A DNA stretch of 34,658 bases from DATAXV01 sp036272915. GTDB taxonomy: Bacteria > Chloroflexota > Dormibacteria > Dormibacterales > Dormibacteraceae. How positions within the stretch are numbered: the first letter of the stretch is position 1; each line of letters opens with the position of its first letter. Below are positions 1 to 7,847 of this stretch, piece after piece. The stretch covers positions 1 to 34,658 of the forward strand of contig DATAXV010000149.1 in the NCBI GenBank assembly GCA_036272915.1, given 5' to 3'. The notes under the pieces were generated by a model. It worked only from the letters and a program-made list of their open reading frames with translations. It was not told the origin of the DNA and searched no databases. Position numbers and translations under genes: made by a program.

Positions 1-1
1 G

Positions 2-88
2 CTCTGGCACTGCCTGAGCAGGGCCGTCCTCTACGACGAGGCCCTCCACGTCGCCAACCGGAATCGCGCCCTCGGACGAGCCGCATGA
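2..88 (+). CDS. C-terminal end of a protein cut by the window edge, possibly an IS110-type transposase
   Basis: An open frame enters from the left edge and stops with TGA at 86-88, giving about 28 residues (LWHCLSRAVLYDEALH near the beginning). The leucine-tryptophan-histidine start and the following helix look like the tail of IS110-family transposases as I remember them. The downstream stretch with ttgaca at 121-126 could be an element end. This is a recollection-based resemblance on a very short fragment; it could be the end of any protein. The other two frames are less protein-like. Confidence 0.3.
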   Translation, partial: LWHCLSRAVLYDEALHVANRNRALGRAA

Positions 89-612
89 GTCATCGCCAAC
101 CCCGGAACTAACGTTCCTGGTTGACAAAGGGTGTCTCATCGAACAGGGTCTAGAACGGCTCGATCGGTTGTTCCCATAGACCAATCTGACCCACCAGGCA
201 ATCGACATCCAGGGGCCAGCCGCCTGTGATCGGCCGCCGCCCGCTGGCAACTACCGTCCCCCCTCACCGCCAGGGACCCAGCTTGTCGGCGTCGCTAACG
301 TCGCAGGGCGGCCTGGGCGGCTCCGGGGTAGCCCGAAGGAAGCCCGTGCGCTTCAACCTGGCCGCCTCCTCATAGGCCTGGGCGACCTTCTGAGCGGCTA
401 TCCTCGCGTGGCTCAGGGCCGGATCCCGCGCGCACTCCCGGGCGTATGCATCCAGGGCGGCCCCGGCACCCACCAATGGGTTCCGACATGTGCCGGATCA
501 ATTTCGCACGTGCGCTTCGGCTTGCGACAACTTCCGTCTCCCTACTCACTAGGCCGAAGTTCCTGAGCGCCGGCGAGTTCAGCTGAACTCGGGTCGTAGG
601 AGCAGGCTCTGG
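89..612. other. Mostly non-coding stretch beside degenerate insertion-sequence material
   Basis: Apart from the doubtful small leftward frame at 264-476, no convincing gene is seen. A perfect -35-like ttgaca sits at 121-126 but no -10-like hexamer lies 16-18 bases downstream, so I do not call a promoter. No tRNA, hairpin terminator or repeat array was found. The stretch most likely belongs to the decayed mobile-element zone that borders the injection-system locus. Confidence 0.4.
264..476 (-). CDS. Small hypothetical protein (70 residues), doubtful
   Basis: The leftward frame begins with a TTG codon at 476 and stops at 264. The translation has a natural-looking composition: an alanine-rich amphipathic helix (residues about 8-45, with ARIAAQKVAQAYEEAARLK) followed by a proline-rich tail. 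I recognise no family. The frame remains open upstream of the TTG, so it could be the C-terminal part of a longer, broken gene rather than a complete small protein. No clear ribosome-binding site precedes it. It lies among degenerate mobile-element sequences, which lowers confidence. Confidence 0.3.
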   Translation of the reverse strand: MVGAGAALDAYARECARDPALSHARIAAQKVAQAYEEAARLKRTGFLRATPEPPRPPCDVSDADKLGPWR

Positions 613-822
613 CTACAGGGTCGGCTGAAGACCGAGTAGCGCGAAGGCTTCCTGCTGGAGAGGGGTCGGCTCTGCGATCTTCTCAAAGCCCGCCTCGGAG
701 GAGGGCAGGCGGAGGCGGTTCTTGGTCAGCGTGGCGAGCTCCCCGAGCAGAGTCGAGAAGCTGTGCACCGGGCGGCCGTCGCGACGACGCTGGGTGAGGG
801 CGCCGACGGCTTGGCCGGCCAT
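613..822 (-). pseudogene. IS1634/IS4-like transposase, C-terminal remnant
   Basis: The last 69 residues of this leftward frame read as the characteristic tail of IS1634-type DDE transposases: a VHSFSTLLGELATLTKNRL segment followed by EPTPLQQEAFALLGL just before the stop at 613-615. The rest of a transposase (normally well over 400 residues with DDE motifs) is not present upstream in any frame, where the sequence is low-quality arginine/proline-rich translation. I infer a truncated insertion sequence. The assignment rests on remembered family endings, not on a search. Confidence 0.55.
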
Positions 823-1291
823 GGGCGTGCCTCGATGAGGTCCGGTAGGGGTTTTGCGGAAGCAACTTCGATGACACGGATGCGTCCCGGCCCCGGAGCT
901 TCCGGCGCGCCACACGCGAAGAGATGAGCCGCGTAGGTTCCGCCCGCCCAGTGACGGAACGTAATCGACGAGGTGCCAGCGAGGAGAGAAAACGCCGTAC
1001 GAGAGGCCGATGCTGAGCACGCTAATCCGCTGGCCATCCGGGTCAGCCCCACAAGTCACCTAGCACCAGGGGCCGTTCTCGCCCCGCACGGTCGCGGACC
1101 GCCATCCTCGCCGCCAGGCGTAGGCGGCGACCACCTCGGCCCTCCCGACCCTCGTGGGGGTTTGGACCAGGGCGCTCACCGCAGGCGAGTTGCGGTTCCT
1201 GCAGGACGCCGGTGAACAGACGATCGAGACCCTCATCGTCAGGCACGGGCACCTGCCCGGCGGCGATTCCGAGGATGTGACGGATCAGGGC
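823..1291. other. Degenerate sequence with no intact gene
   Basis: Several overlapping open frames exist on both strands, but all translate to arginine/proline-rich, poorly structured sequence and none shows a family motif or a ribosome-binding site. It lies between the transposase remnant and the peptidase-like remnant and is best read as decayed DNA. Confidence 0.4.
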
Positions 1292-1619
1292 TGACGCCGG
1301 GGAGTCGTCCAGCCCCTTTGGCGAGATAGGTGCCATCCTGCGGGCCAGGTCGGGCAAAGCTGTCCACCGCCCGCTCGGCCTGTCGGCGACCTCAACCACG
1401 TTCGTCCCGGGAAGGCGACGAAACAGACTGCGCCCCGCACGACGGGCCGCGGGTGGCGAGTCCGCAGGCCGCAGGGCCGGAAGTTGAGCGGCGAGTGGCG
1501 CGTATGTGGCCAGGCCGTGGATGTATTCGCGTGCTCGAAGTGTCGAGGCCGTCCTGCCATCGCAGGGTGCGGGCGGTCTCGTGCTCGAGCCAGGTGTGGG
1601 CGTCGGGTTCCCAAGCCAT
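1292..1619 (-). pseudogene. Frameshifted remnant resembling a prolyl oligopeptidase (S9) N-terminal part
   Basis: Read leftward from 1619, one frame gives HTWLEHETARTLRWQDGLD. A change of frame at about 1531-1540 continues with REYIHGLATYAPLAAQLPAL, then GRSLFRRLPGTNVVEV and MAPISPKGLDDSPASA, ending near 1292. This order (W-L-E-E/D-E-T, the W-Q helix, REYL, R-FFRR, then a D-x-SP-like turn) resembles the start of S9A prolyl oligopeptidases. The catalytic alpha/beta-hydrolase part is absent. I infer a truncated, frameshifted pseudogene; it could instead be an unrelated fragment. Confidence 0.35.
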
Positions 1620-1855
1620 CCTCCCTGCAGCGGCAGGTCGACGCTGATCCACGGGCGGTGTTCGATCGATCCCGCCGGCGACCTCGTCACTCCCCTCCTG
1701 AGGTGCCGTCGACCACCCCGGAGACGAGTCGGCGGACCGTTAATCGATCTGTGACCGGTGGGTGCCGGAGGTGCTGGATCTCTGCCAGCAGGACAGCCGG
1801 TCGGTACCCCGTCGCCGCGGCGGTAGCGGACCATTCCCCTCACTGTGGGACAAAG
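1620..1855. other. No gene seen; upstream spacer of the injection-system locus
   Basis: No frame on either strand looks protein-like here and no RNA gene or strong hairpin was seen. It separates the degenerate zone from the promoter candidate at 1856-1884. Confidence 0.35.
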
Positions 1856-1884
1856 TTGACGGGGCCTCCCACCCGGCATACGAT
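1856..1884 (+). promoter_or_regulatory. Candidate sigma-70-type promoter for the gene at 1995
   Basis: TTGACG at 1856-1861 matches the -35 consensus at 5 of 6 positions. TACGAT at 1879-1884 matches the -10 consensus at 4 of 6, and the spacer is exactly 17 bases. Transcription would start near 1891, about 100 bases before the GTG at 1995. Seen by eye only. Confidence 0.45.
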
Positions 1885-1994
1885 GCGAGCGTTGTGACCC
1901 TGGCCATCACCCGGCGATGCCGGGCGCCGATCGTGACTTTGCCCGACACCAGTCGGGTGCCCAGAGACCAGCAAAAACCGTAGGCGGGTGCTCC

Positions 1995-4001
1995 GTGATC
2001 GTCTGCGATAAGTGCGGACACGAGAACGCCGATGGCCGGCAGTTCTGCGAAGCGTGTGACGAGTATCTCGTCTGGCGCGGCAAGAGCGTGTCCGCGACCA
2101 TGGCTTCCCTCACCCCCGCCGAGGTGACCGTCAAACCCGGCGCGGAAGCGACGGCGCAGCTTCGGATCTTCAACCGGGGCTCCATCGTCGACAAGTTCAG
2201 CTTCGACGTTCCGGCTGATCTGGCGGCCTGGACCAGCGTCGAGCCCGAGGCCCTGAACCTCTACCCGAACACGAACGGCGACGCGACGATCCGCTTCCAT
2301 CCGCCCCGCTCCCCGGAGCTGCGAGCCGGGCCCGTGGCTTTCACCATCAAGGTCCGCTCCGATGTCAATCCGGGCACAAGCGCCGAGGCGGCGGGGACGG
2401 TCACCGTGGACCCCTTTACGGAGATCGCGGCAAGGCTCGTGCCCGCCACCTCGCGCAGCACGGGCACCGCGGAGCATCAGATAAAGACCGGGAACGGCGG
2501 CAACGCGGCCGCCGAGATCTCCCTTTCGGTCGCCAACCCGGACGATCAACTGGTCTTCGAGCTCGAGTCAGAGAAGGTGACCTTGCAGCCGGGCGAGGGC
2601 TCGAGCGTCAAGCTGCTGGTCAGTCCCCGAGACCCGGACCAGCTCACGCAGGGCGTCCCTCAACCCTTCCGGGTCACGCTGACAGCGCCGGACACGCCGG
2701 ACGTGACGCTGGACGGCGCCTACCAGCGGGTCACGCTCGTCCAGTTGGGGGGCTCGCTAGACCCCGAGTCCTCGAGCAGCGTCGGCACTGCCGAGCACTG
2801 GGTGACGATCAACAACAAGGGCAACGCCCCGGCGGCGGTGACCGTCTCCGCCAGCGACCCCGAGCAGCAGCTCGCTTTCCAGATCACCCCCTCCAACCTG
2901 ACGGTGGAGGGAGGTGGCAGCGCCCGCGCGCGGCTCTGGGTCGGCCTCCGCCAGCGGGGAGCGTCGCAGGGTGAGCCCGGGGATCCGGGAGGGGTGTCCA
3001 TCCCGTTCCAGGTCGTGGCGCGGGCAGGTGAATCCAGCCCCGTCGAGTTGAGCGGGACCTACACCCCGCTCGTCGTCCAGATGACCGCAACGCTCGAGCC
3101 GCGGATCTCACGGGCGAAGGGGATGGCCCAGCATTCGCTGACCATCGTGAACAACGGCAACCGTCCGGCCACCGTCTCCATCGTGGCCACGGACGCCGAC
3201 GAGGTGCTGGCCCTCTCCGTGAACCCGCCGTCGCTCGCGATCGAGCCGGGCGGCGGCGCGCGGGCGACGGTTTGGGTCACCCTTCGCGACCGGTGGGCAC
3301 CCGGAGGCGGCGACCCGCTCCCCTTCGAGGTGCGGCTGATCGCGGACAGCTCCACGCCGATCACGGTGTCCGGCGCCTATGTCCCGCTGTTCGCCCAGCT
3401 CACCGGCACCCTGGACCCTCCCTCCTCTGAGGGAATCGGGACCGGCGAGCAATGGGTGGTCGTCACCAACACCGGCAACCTCAACGCCGAGGCAGTGCTC
3501 ACCGCGACCGACCCGGCGCACGCGTTCAACTTCGAACTGGCACCGAACTGGGTGCAGCTGGAGCCCGGGAAGACGGTCCGCGTCCGCCTCCGGCTGACAC
3601 CCCGGCGACACCTGCGCGGAGATCCTGAACCCCGACCCTTCCAGGTCGATATCGCATCCGAGACGGCACCTCCGATCAACCTGCAGGGAACGCGCACGCA
3701 GATCGCCCCGCCCCGCGAGCCCCGGCGATGGCCCCCGGTCGTGCTGCGAATCCTGGCCGCGATCGCCTGCCTGGTGATCGGCCTCGTGATCGCGCTCAGC
3801 ACGCTGCAGATCTCGCTCGCGATCGAGAACGGGGCCACGACCTACCAGATCCCCTTCGTGAGCATCGCCACGGCTGCGCTCGGCGTGCTCGGCTTCCTCA
3901 TCTTCATCCCCCGCCGCGGCTGGTTCATCGCCGTCGGGGTGCTCGCCGCCGGCGCGGTCGGGATCTGGCTGCTGAGCACGCTGCAGATGCTCAAGCTGTA
4001 G
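1995..4001 (+). CDS. Zinc-ribbon, Ig-like-repeat membrane protein of the eCIS locus
   Basis: I place the start at GTG 1995, directly before a C4 zinc ribbon (CDKCGHENADGRQFCEAC, residues about 4-21); an ATG at 1917 would add an unlikely 26-residue leader. Then come five Ig-like/NEW3-like modules of about 110-120 residues. The last four share a GTAEH or GTGEQ entry, an N-x-GN turn, a DP-x-x-x-L-x-F segment and a PG before the last strand. Three transmembrane helices fill residues about 575-665. The long part is therefore probably on one membrane face with the ribbon at its N-terminus. Similar proteins are often labelled hydrolytic protein in actinobacterial genomes, from memory, but I see no catalytic motif. 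A structural or membrane-coupling role for the injection particle is an inference from location. Confidence 0.75.
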   Translation: MIVCDKCGHENADGRQFCEACDEYLVWRGKSVSATMASLTPAEVTVKPGAEATAQLRIFNRGSIVDKFSFDVPADLAAWTSVEPEALNLYPNTNGDATIRFHPPRSPELRAGPVAFTIKVRSDVNPGTSAEAAGTVTVDPFTEIAARLVPATSRSTGTAEHQIKTGNGGNAAAEISLSVANPDDQLVFELESEKVTLQPGEGSSVKLLVSPRDPDQLTQGVPQPFRVTLTAPDTPDVTLDGAYQRVTLVQLGGSLDPESSSSVGTAEHWVTINNKGNAPAAVTVSASDPEQQLAFQITPSNLTVEGGGSARARLWVGLRQRGASQGEPGDPGGVSIPFQVVARAGESSPVELSGTYTPLVVQMTATLEPRISRAKGMAQHSLTIVNNGNRPATVSIVATDADEVLALSVNPPSLAIEPGGGARATVWVTLRDRWAPGGGDPLPFEVRLIADSSTPITVSGAYVPLFAQLTGTLDPPSSEGIGTGEQWVVVTNTGNLNAEAVLTATDPAHAFNFELAPNWVQLEPGKTVRVRLRLTPRRHLRGDPEPRPFQVDIASETAPPINLQGTRTQIAPPREPRRWPPVVLRILAAIACLVIGLVIALSTLQISLAIENGATTYQIPFVSIATAALGVLGFLIFIPRRGWFIAVGVLAAGAVGIWLLSTLQMLKL

Positions 4002-4064
4002 GGCCGAGGAACCGTGGCACGGAGACCCCCACCTCGCCGGGTGCCCAGCGTACCCACCGCCGCA

Positions 4065-4092
4065 CGATCGCCAAAAGCGCCGGCCGATCGCC
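4065..4092 (+). repeat. Short direct repeat upstream of the SARP-type regulator
   Basis: CGATCGCC occurs at 4065-4072 and again at 4085-4092, 20 bases apart, in the 138-base gap before the regulator start. Each copy contains the palindrome CGATCG. It could be a regulator-binding site, or chance in GC-rich DNA. Confidence 0.25.
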
Positions 4093-4139
4093 GCGCGCGC
4101 CCGGGCCTTTGATGCGACGACATGCAAGGGGGTTTCCCG

Positions 4140-7055
4140 GTGGTGGCGGCCAAGGTGCGGGTTCCGAGGTCGGACGCCCTCGCCCGGGAGCGCCTCGACG
4201 CGCTGCTGGGCGGGCTCTGGTCGCGGCGCCTCGGCCTCATCGTGGCCCCCGCCGGATCGGGGAAGACCACCCTCCTCGCCCATCTCGCCGCCACCGCGCG
4301 GGCGCCCGTCGCCTGGTATCGCGCTGACAACCTGGACGGCTCGCTGTCCAGCTTCCTCAGCCACCTCGAGGCCGCCCTCCGGTCCGCCCTCGGCGAGCTG
4401 TCGGGCGGCTGGGCCTCGGTCGTCGACATGGCCCGCGCGCTCGACACCTGGAGCGGCGAGCGCGCCCTCCTCGTCATCGACGACTTCCACGCCCTGGAGG
4501 GGACGCCGGGCGAGCAGGCGCTGGAGCGCCTGATCGAATACGCCCCCGGCTGGCTGGTGGTGGCGGTGGCATCACGGTCCCGCCCGGCGCTCAACCTGAG
4601 TCGGCTCCGCGTCTCCGGCGGGCTCCTCGAGATCGGCGGTGACGATCTGCGCTTCCGCTCCTGGGAGGTCGAACGGCTCTTCCGCGACTTCTACCGCGAC
4701 CCGCTCCCGCCGGTCGAGCTGGCGACGCTGGCACGCAAGACGGAGGGCTGGGCGGCCGGTCTCCAGCTCTTCCATCTGGCGACGAGGGGCAAGCCGGCGG
4801 AGGAGCGGCGCCGCGTCCTCGACTCCCTCGACCGGCGCTCGCGCTTCCTCCGCGAATACCTCACCGGCGAGGTCCTCGACCAGCTCCCCGCCGACCAGCG
4901 CCACTTCCTCCTTCAGACCTGCGTGCTGGGGAGGCTCAGCGGTCCGATCTGCGACCGGTTCGTCGCCGGCACCGACAGCGACGCCATGCTTCGGGACCTC
5001 GAGCGCCGGCAGATCTTCGTCCAGCCCCTCGGCGAGGACGGGCACTACCGCTACCACGAGGTGCTGCGAGCCCATCTCGAGGCCGCGCTCCTGCAGCAGG
5101 TCGGCGAGGCCGCCCTCCGCGACCTTCACGGCCGCTCGGCGGAGATCCTGGAGGAGTTCCGTGCCCTGCCCGAGGCCCTGCACTCCTATTGCCGGGCGGA
5201 CGACTGGAGGGCGGTCGACCGGCTGCTGGGCAGGGAGGGCGAGCAGCTGGCCCAGCGCTCGGGGCGCTGGATCGACTCGCTGCCGCCGTCGGTGCTCGAC
5301 CACGACCCCTGGCTGCTGCTGGCCAGCGCGCGGCGCCACCGGGCGGAGGGCCGCTGGGAGGCCGCAGCGAGCGCGTTCCAGCAGGCCGAGCAGGGGTTCG
5401 GCGCCGCCGAGGCGACCCGCATCTGCCACCTGGAGCGGCAGGCGAGCGGTGCCTGGCTGAACCTGAACCCGCCCCCCGCCGGCCATCCGCTGGGCGCGCT
5501 GCGGCTCATGGTCCAGCGCGATCCGCTCCAGTTCGTCGAGAGCCGGGAGACGGGGACCGCGCTGGGGGCGCTGCTGGCGGGCGCGGCGTCGCTGGTCGCA
5601 GGGCACCTGGCCGACGCGGGCCGCAGGTTCCGTGACTGCCTGGCGGCGGCCGACGCGGCGGGCGCGGTTCAGCTCGGAGCGCGCCTGGGGCTGACCGCGG
5701 TGGGGACGCTCGCCGGCGACCCCGGCAGCTCCTCCGAGGCGGCGGCGGTCGCCGAGACCGCGGATGAGCTCGGCCACGGCTTCCTGGCCAGGCTGGCCCG
5801 GGTCTGTGCCGCCTTCCGGCCGGACGGCGGCGCCGGCGCCGAGGTCGCCGCCGCCCGGCTCGCCTGCGAGCAGGCGGGGGATCACTGGGGAGCGGCCCTG
5901 GCCGACGTCGCCAAGGGCTGGGCCGACCTGCAGGAGGGCGGCGCCGGCCCCGGCGCTGCGGCCACCGCGCTGGAGCGCGCGCTCGCGTGGTTCCACCGGA
6001 TGGGGGCCGGGGTGCTCGAGGCCTGGGCGACCTCGCTCCTGGCGCTAGCCGCCGCCGAGAACGGCGAGGGCCGGGCGGCGGGGCTGGCCCTGGAGGCGGA
6101 GCGACTGGCCAACGCCCGGGGCGCGGAGGGGCCCAAGCTGTTCGCCTACCTGGCCCTGGCCAGGGCCGACCGGACGCGGGGCCGCGAGTACGCCGCCCTG
6201 GCCGGCGCCGCGCAGGCCCGGACCGGGCTGGCACCGCCGGGACGGCCGTCCGTCGACACCGGCGGGATCAGGGTTCGGTTGCTGGGCGGGTTCGAGATGG
6301 CGCTGAACGGCGTCGCCATCGACTTCCAGGACGTCAAGCCGCGCGCCCGGACACTCCTGCGCCTGCTCTGCGTCCACGCCGGCCGGCCGGTCCACCGCGG
6401 GGCCATCCAGCTCGCCCTCTGGCCGGACGCCGACGCCGACGCCGTGACCCGGAACCTCAACGTGGCGATGTCCACCATCCGCCTCGCCCTGAGGCGTGCC
6501 GGCGCCGTCGGCAACGGCGCCCAGCCGGCGCTGCTGGTCCGGGAGGGCGACGCCCACCGGCTGCTCCTCGGGCCGGAATCCTCAGTCGACCTGCTCGACC
6601 TCGAGCGGCAGGTGGCGGCGGGCCGGCGGGCGCGGGAGGCAGGGGACCCGGAGCGGGCCAGGGCCAGCTTCCGGGCGGCCCTCGACCGGTACCGGGGGGA
6701 GCTGCTGCCCGAGGACGGCGTCGAGGAGTGGGTGCTGGACCACCGTGAGCACGCGCGGTCGCTGGCCACGGAGGCGGCTGGCGGCCTGGCCGAGACGCTG
6801 CTCGAGCAGCGGCGGGCGGACGCCGCCGTCCACGCCTGCCTCGAGGGGCTGCGCGCCGATCGGTTCCACGATCCACTGTGGCAGCTGCTGATCGTGGCGC
6901 ACGAACGCGCCGGCAACCGGATGGCGGCCTCACGCGCACGTCACGACTACCATCTGGCACTGGCCGAGCTGGGGCTGCCCAGCGCCGACCCGGACCCGGC
7001 CGGCGGGACCGGAGGCACCTCCCTCACCGGATCGGAGCGACAGAACCCGCGTTGA
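4140..7055 (+). CDS. MalT-like ATPase fused to SARP/BTAD DNA-binding regulator
   Basis: A large transcription regulator of about 971 residues. I prefer GTG 4140 because AAGGGGG (4126-4132) lies 7 bases before it; ATG 4122 has no such site. The N-terminal STAND/MalT-type NTPase has a P-loop APAGSGKTT (about 37-45) and a Walker B ALLVIDDFH (about 109-117), then helical MalT-type and TPR-like repeats. From about residue 709 an OmpR-type winged helix follows (IRVRLLGGFEMALNG, then LLRLLCVHAGRPV). A bacterial transcriptional activation domain (BTAD) covers about 820-945. This order, ATPase first and SARP last, differs from AfsR, where the DNA-binding part is N-terminal. It probably controls the adjacent eCIS genes; direct repeats of SARP spacing lie just after it at 7050-7067. 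The inducing ligand is unknown. Confidence 0.85.
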   Translation: MVAAKVRVPRSDALARERLDALLGGLWSRRLGLIVAPAGSGKTTLLAHLAATARAPVAWYRADNLDGSLSSFLSHLEAALRSALGELSGGWASVVDMARALDTWSGERALLVIDDFHALEGTPGEQALERLIEYAPGWLVVAVASRSRPALNLSRLRVSGGLLEIGGDDLRFRSWEVERLFRDFYRDPLPPVELATLARKTEGWAAGLQLFHLATRGKPAEERRRVLDSLDRRSRFLREYLTGEVLDQLPADQRHFLLQTCVLGRLSGPICDRFVAGTDSDAMLRDLERRQIFVQPLGEDGHYRYHEVLRAHLEAALLQQVGEAALRDLHGRSAEILEEFRALPEALHSYCRADDWRAVDRLLGREGEQLAQRSGRWIDSLPPSVLDHDPWLLLASARRHRAEGRWEAAASAFQQAEQGFGAAEATRICHLERQASGAWLNLNPPPAGHPLGALRLMVQRDPLQFVESRETGTALGALLAGAASLVAGHLADAGRRFRDCLAAADAAGAVQLGARLGLTAVGTLAGDPGSSSEAAAVAETADELGHGFLARLARVCAAFRPDGGAGAEVAAARLACEQAGDHWGAALADVAKGWADLQEGGAGPGAAATALERALAWFHRMGAGVLEAWATSLLALAAAENGEGRAAGLALEAERLANARGAEGPKLFAYLALARADRTRGREYAALAGAAQARTGLAPPGRPSVDTGGIRVRLLGGFEMALNGVAIDFQDVKPRARTLLRLLCVHAGRPVHRGAIQLALWPDADADAVTRNLNVAMSTIRLALRRAGAVGNGAQPALLVREGDAHRLLLGPESSVDLLDLERQVAAGRRAREAGDPERARASFRAALDRYRGELLPEDGVEEWVLDHREHARSLATEAAGGLAETLLEQRRADAAVHACLEGLRADRFHDPLWQLLIVAHERAGNRMAASRARHDYHLALAELGLPSADPDPAGGTGGTSLTGSERQNPR

Positions 7056-7080
7056 CGTTTCGTTGACTGCCGGGTAACAG
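7050..7080 (+). promoter_or_regulatory. Candidate SARP-box promoter before the LuxR-type gene
   Basis: CGTTGAC occurs at 7050-7056 and 7061-7067, an 11-base periodicity like the heptamer repeats bound by SARP regulators. The first repeat contains TTGACG (7052-7057), and TAACAG (7075-7080) follows after exactly 17 bases as a weak -10. The repeats overlap the -35 and end 7 bases before the -10, the arrangement expected for SARP activation. The -10 matches only 3 of 6 consensus bases. Confidence 0.4.
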
Positions 7081-7093
7081 CCCCGCGCCATGC

Positions 7094-7762
7094 TTGCTGG
7101 CGGTGGGCGGACTCTCCGTGGTGAACGCCGGGCTCAGGGCGCGCGAGCGCACACAGGTCTTCGTCGTCGCCAGCGACCCGGTGTCGCGTGACGGTGCGGC
7201 CAGCCTGCTCCGCGGCCAGGGGGTGGAGCTCGTCGACGCCGACCGGCTGGATGCCGACGTGGTCGCCCTGGTCGTGGTCGACGAGCTGGACGACGAGGCG
7301 GGCCGCGGGATCCGGTCCCTCCGCCGGGGCGGTGTCGACAGCATCGTCGTCATCGCGACCCGGGTCGACGACGCGGGTCTGCTGGCCGCCGTCGAGGCCG
7401 GGGCAAAGGGATTCCTGCGCCGCAGCGAGTGCACGCCCCAGCACCTCATCGCCTCGATCCACGCCGCCAGGCTCGGCGAGGGATCCCTGCCCCCCGACCT
7501 CCTGGGCCGGCTGCTCGGCCAGGTCGGGCGGCTGCAGCGCCAGGTCCTGAGCCCGAACGGTCTGACCTTCTCCGGGCTGACCGAGCGTGAGGTCAAGGTG
7601 CTTCGGCTGCTGGCCGACGGGTTCGACACCTCCGAGGTCGGGCGGCAGCTGTTCCTTTCCGAACGCACGGTCAAGAACGTCGTCCACGACGTGACCAGCA
7701 GGCTCAACCTGCGCAACCGAACCCACGCCGTCGCCCACGCCCTGCGGCACGGCCTGATCTGA
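7094..7762 (+). CDS. NarL/LuxR-type response regulator
   Basis: The protein has a receiver-like N-terminal domain (about 20-130: VFVVASDPVSRDGAASLL, then VVVDELDD where the phospho-acceptor aspartate would lie) and a C-terminal LuxR helix-turn-helix (about 158-220: LTEREVKVLRLLADGFDTSE, then LSERTVKNVVHDVTSRLN). The usual DLxMP signature after the aspartate is not kept and no histidine kinase is nearby, so it may act without phosphorylation. Start choice is open: TTG 7094, or GTG 7118/7121 which have a purine-rich ggcgga just upstream and lose only non-conserved residues. It follows the SARP regulator by less than 40 bases and precedes the DUF4157 gene, so it likely belongs to the control module of the injection system. 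Confidence 0.85.
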   Translation: MLAVGGLSVVNAGLRARERTQVFVVASDPVSRDGAASLLRGQGVELVDADRLDADVVALVVVDELDDEAGRGIRSLRRGGVDSIVVIATRVDDAGLLAAVEAGAKGFLRRSECTPQHLIASIHAARLGEGSLPPDLLGRLLGQVGRLQRQVLSPNGLTFSGLTEREVKVLRLLADGFDTSEVGRQLFLSERTVKNVVHDVTSRLNLRNRTHAVAHALRHGLI

Positions 7763-7773
7763 TTCGGGCGTCC

Positions 7774-7793
7774 GGTTGCCCTTTGGGGCAGCC
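7774..7793 (+). terminator. Candidate hairpin terminator after the LuxR-type gene
   Basis: GGTTGCCC (7774-7781) and GGGCAGCC (7786-7793) form an 8-bp stem with one G-T pair around a 4-base loop, 11 bases after the stop of the regulator gene. The following gtttctg is only weakly T-rich, so it may attenuate rather than stop transcription. Confidence 0.4.
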
Positions 7794-7847
7794 GTTTCTG
7801 CGCGCCTGCCCCTTGACGGCCTCCGGCATTCCCCACATGGTTGGAGA

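Noticed and set aside
121..156. Promoter with the perfect -35 ttgaca
   Set aside because: No acceptable -10 hexamer at 16-18 bases; nearby tagaac is 24 bases away.
7813..7841. Promoter TTGACG-N17-CATGGT before the DUF4157 gene
   Set aside because: The -10 matches only 3 of 6 bases and would start transcription at about the start codon; kept only as a remote possibility.
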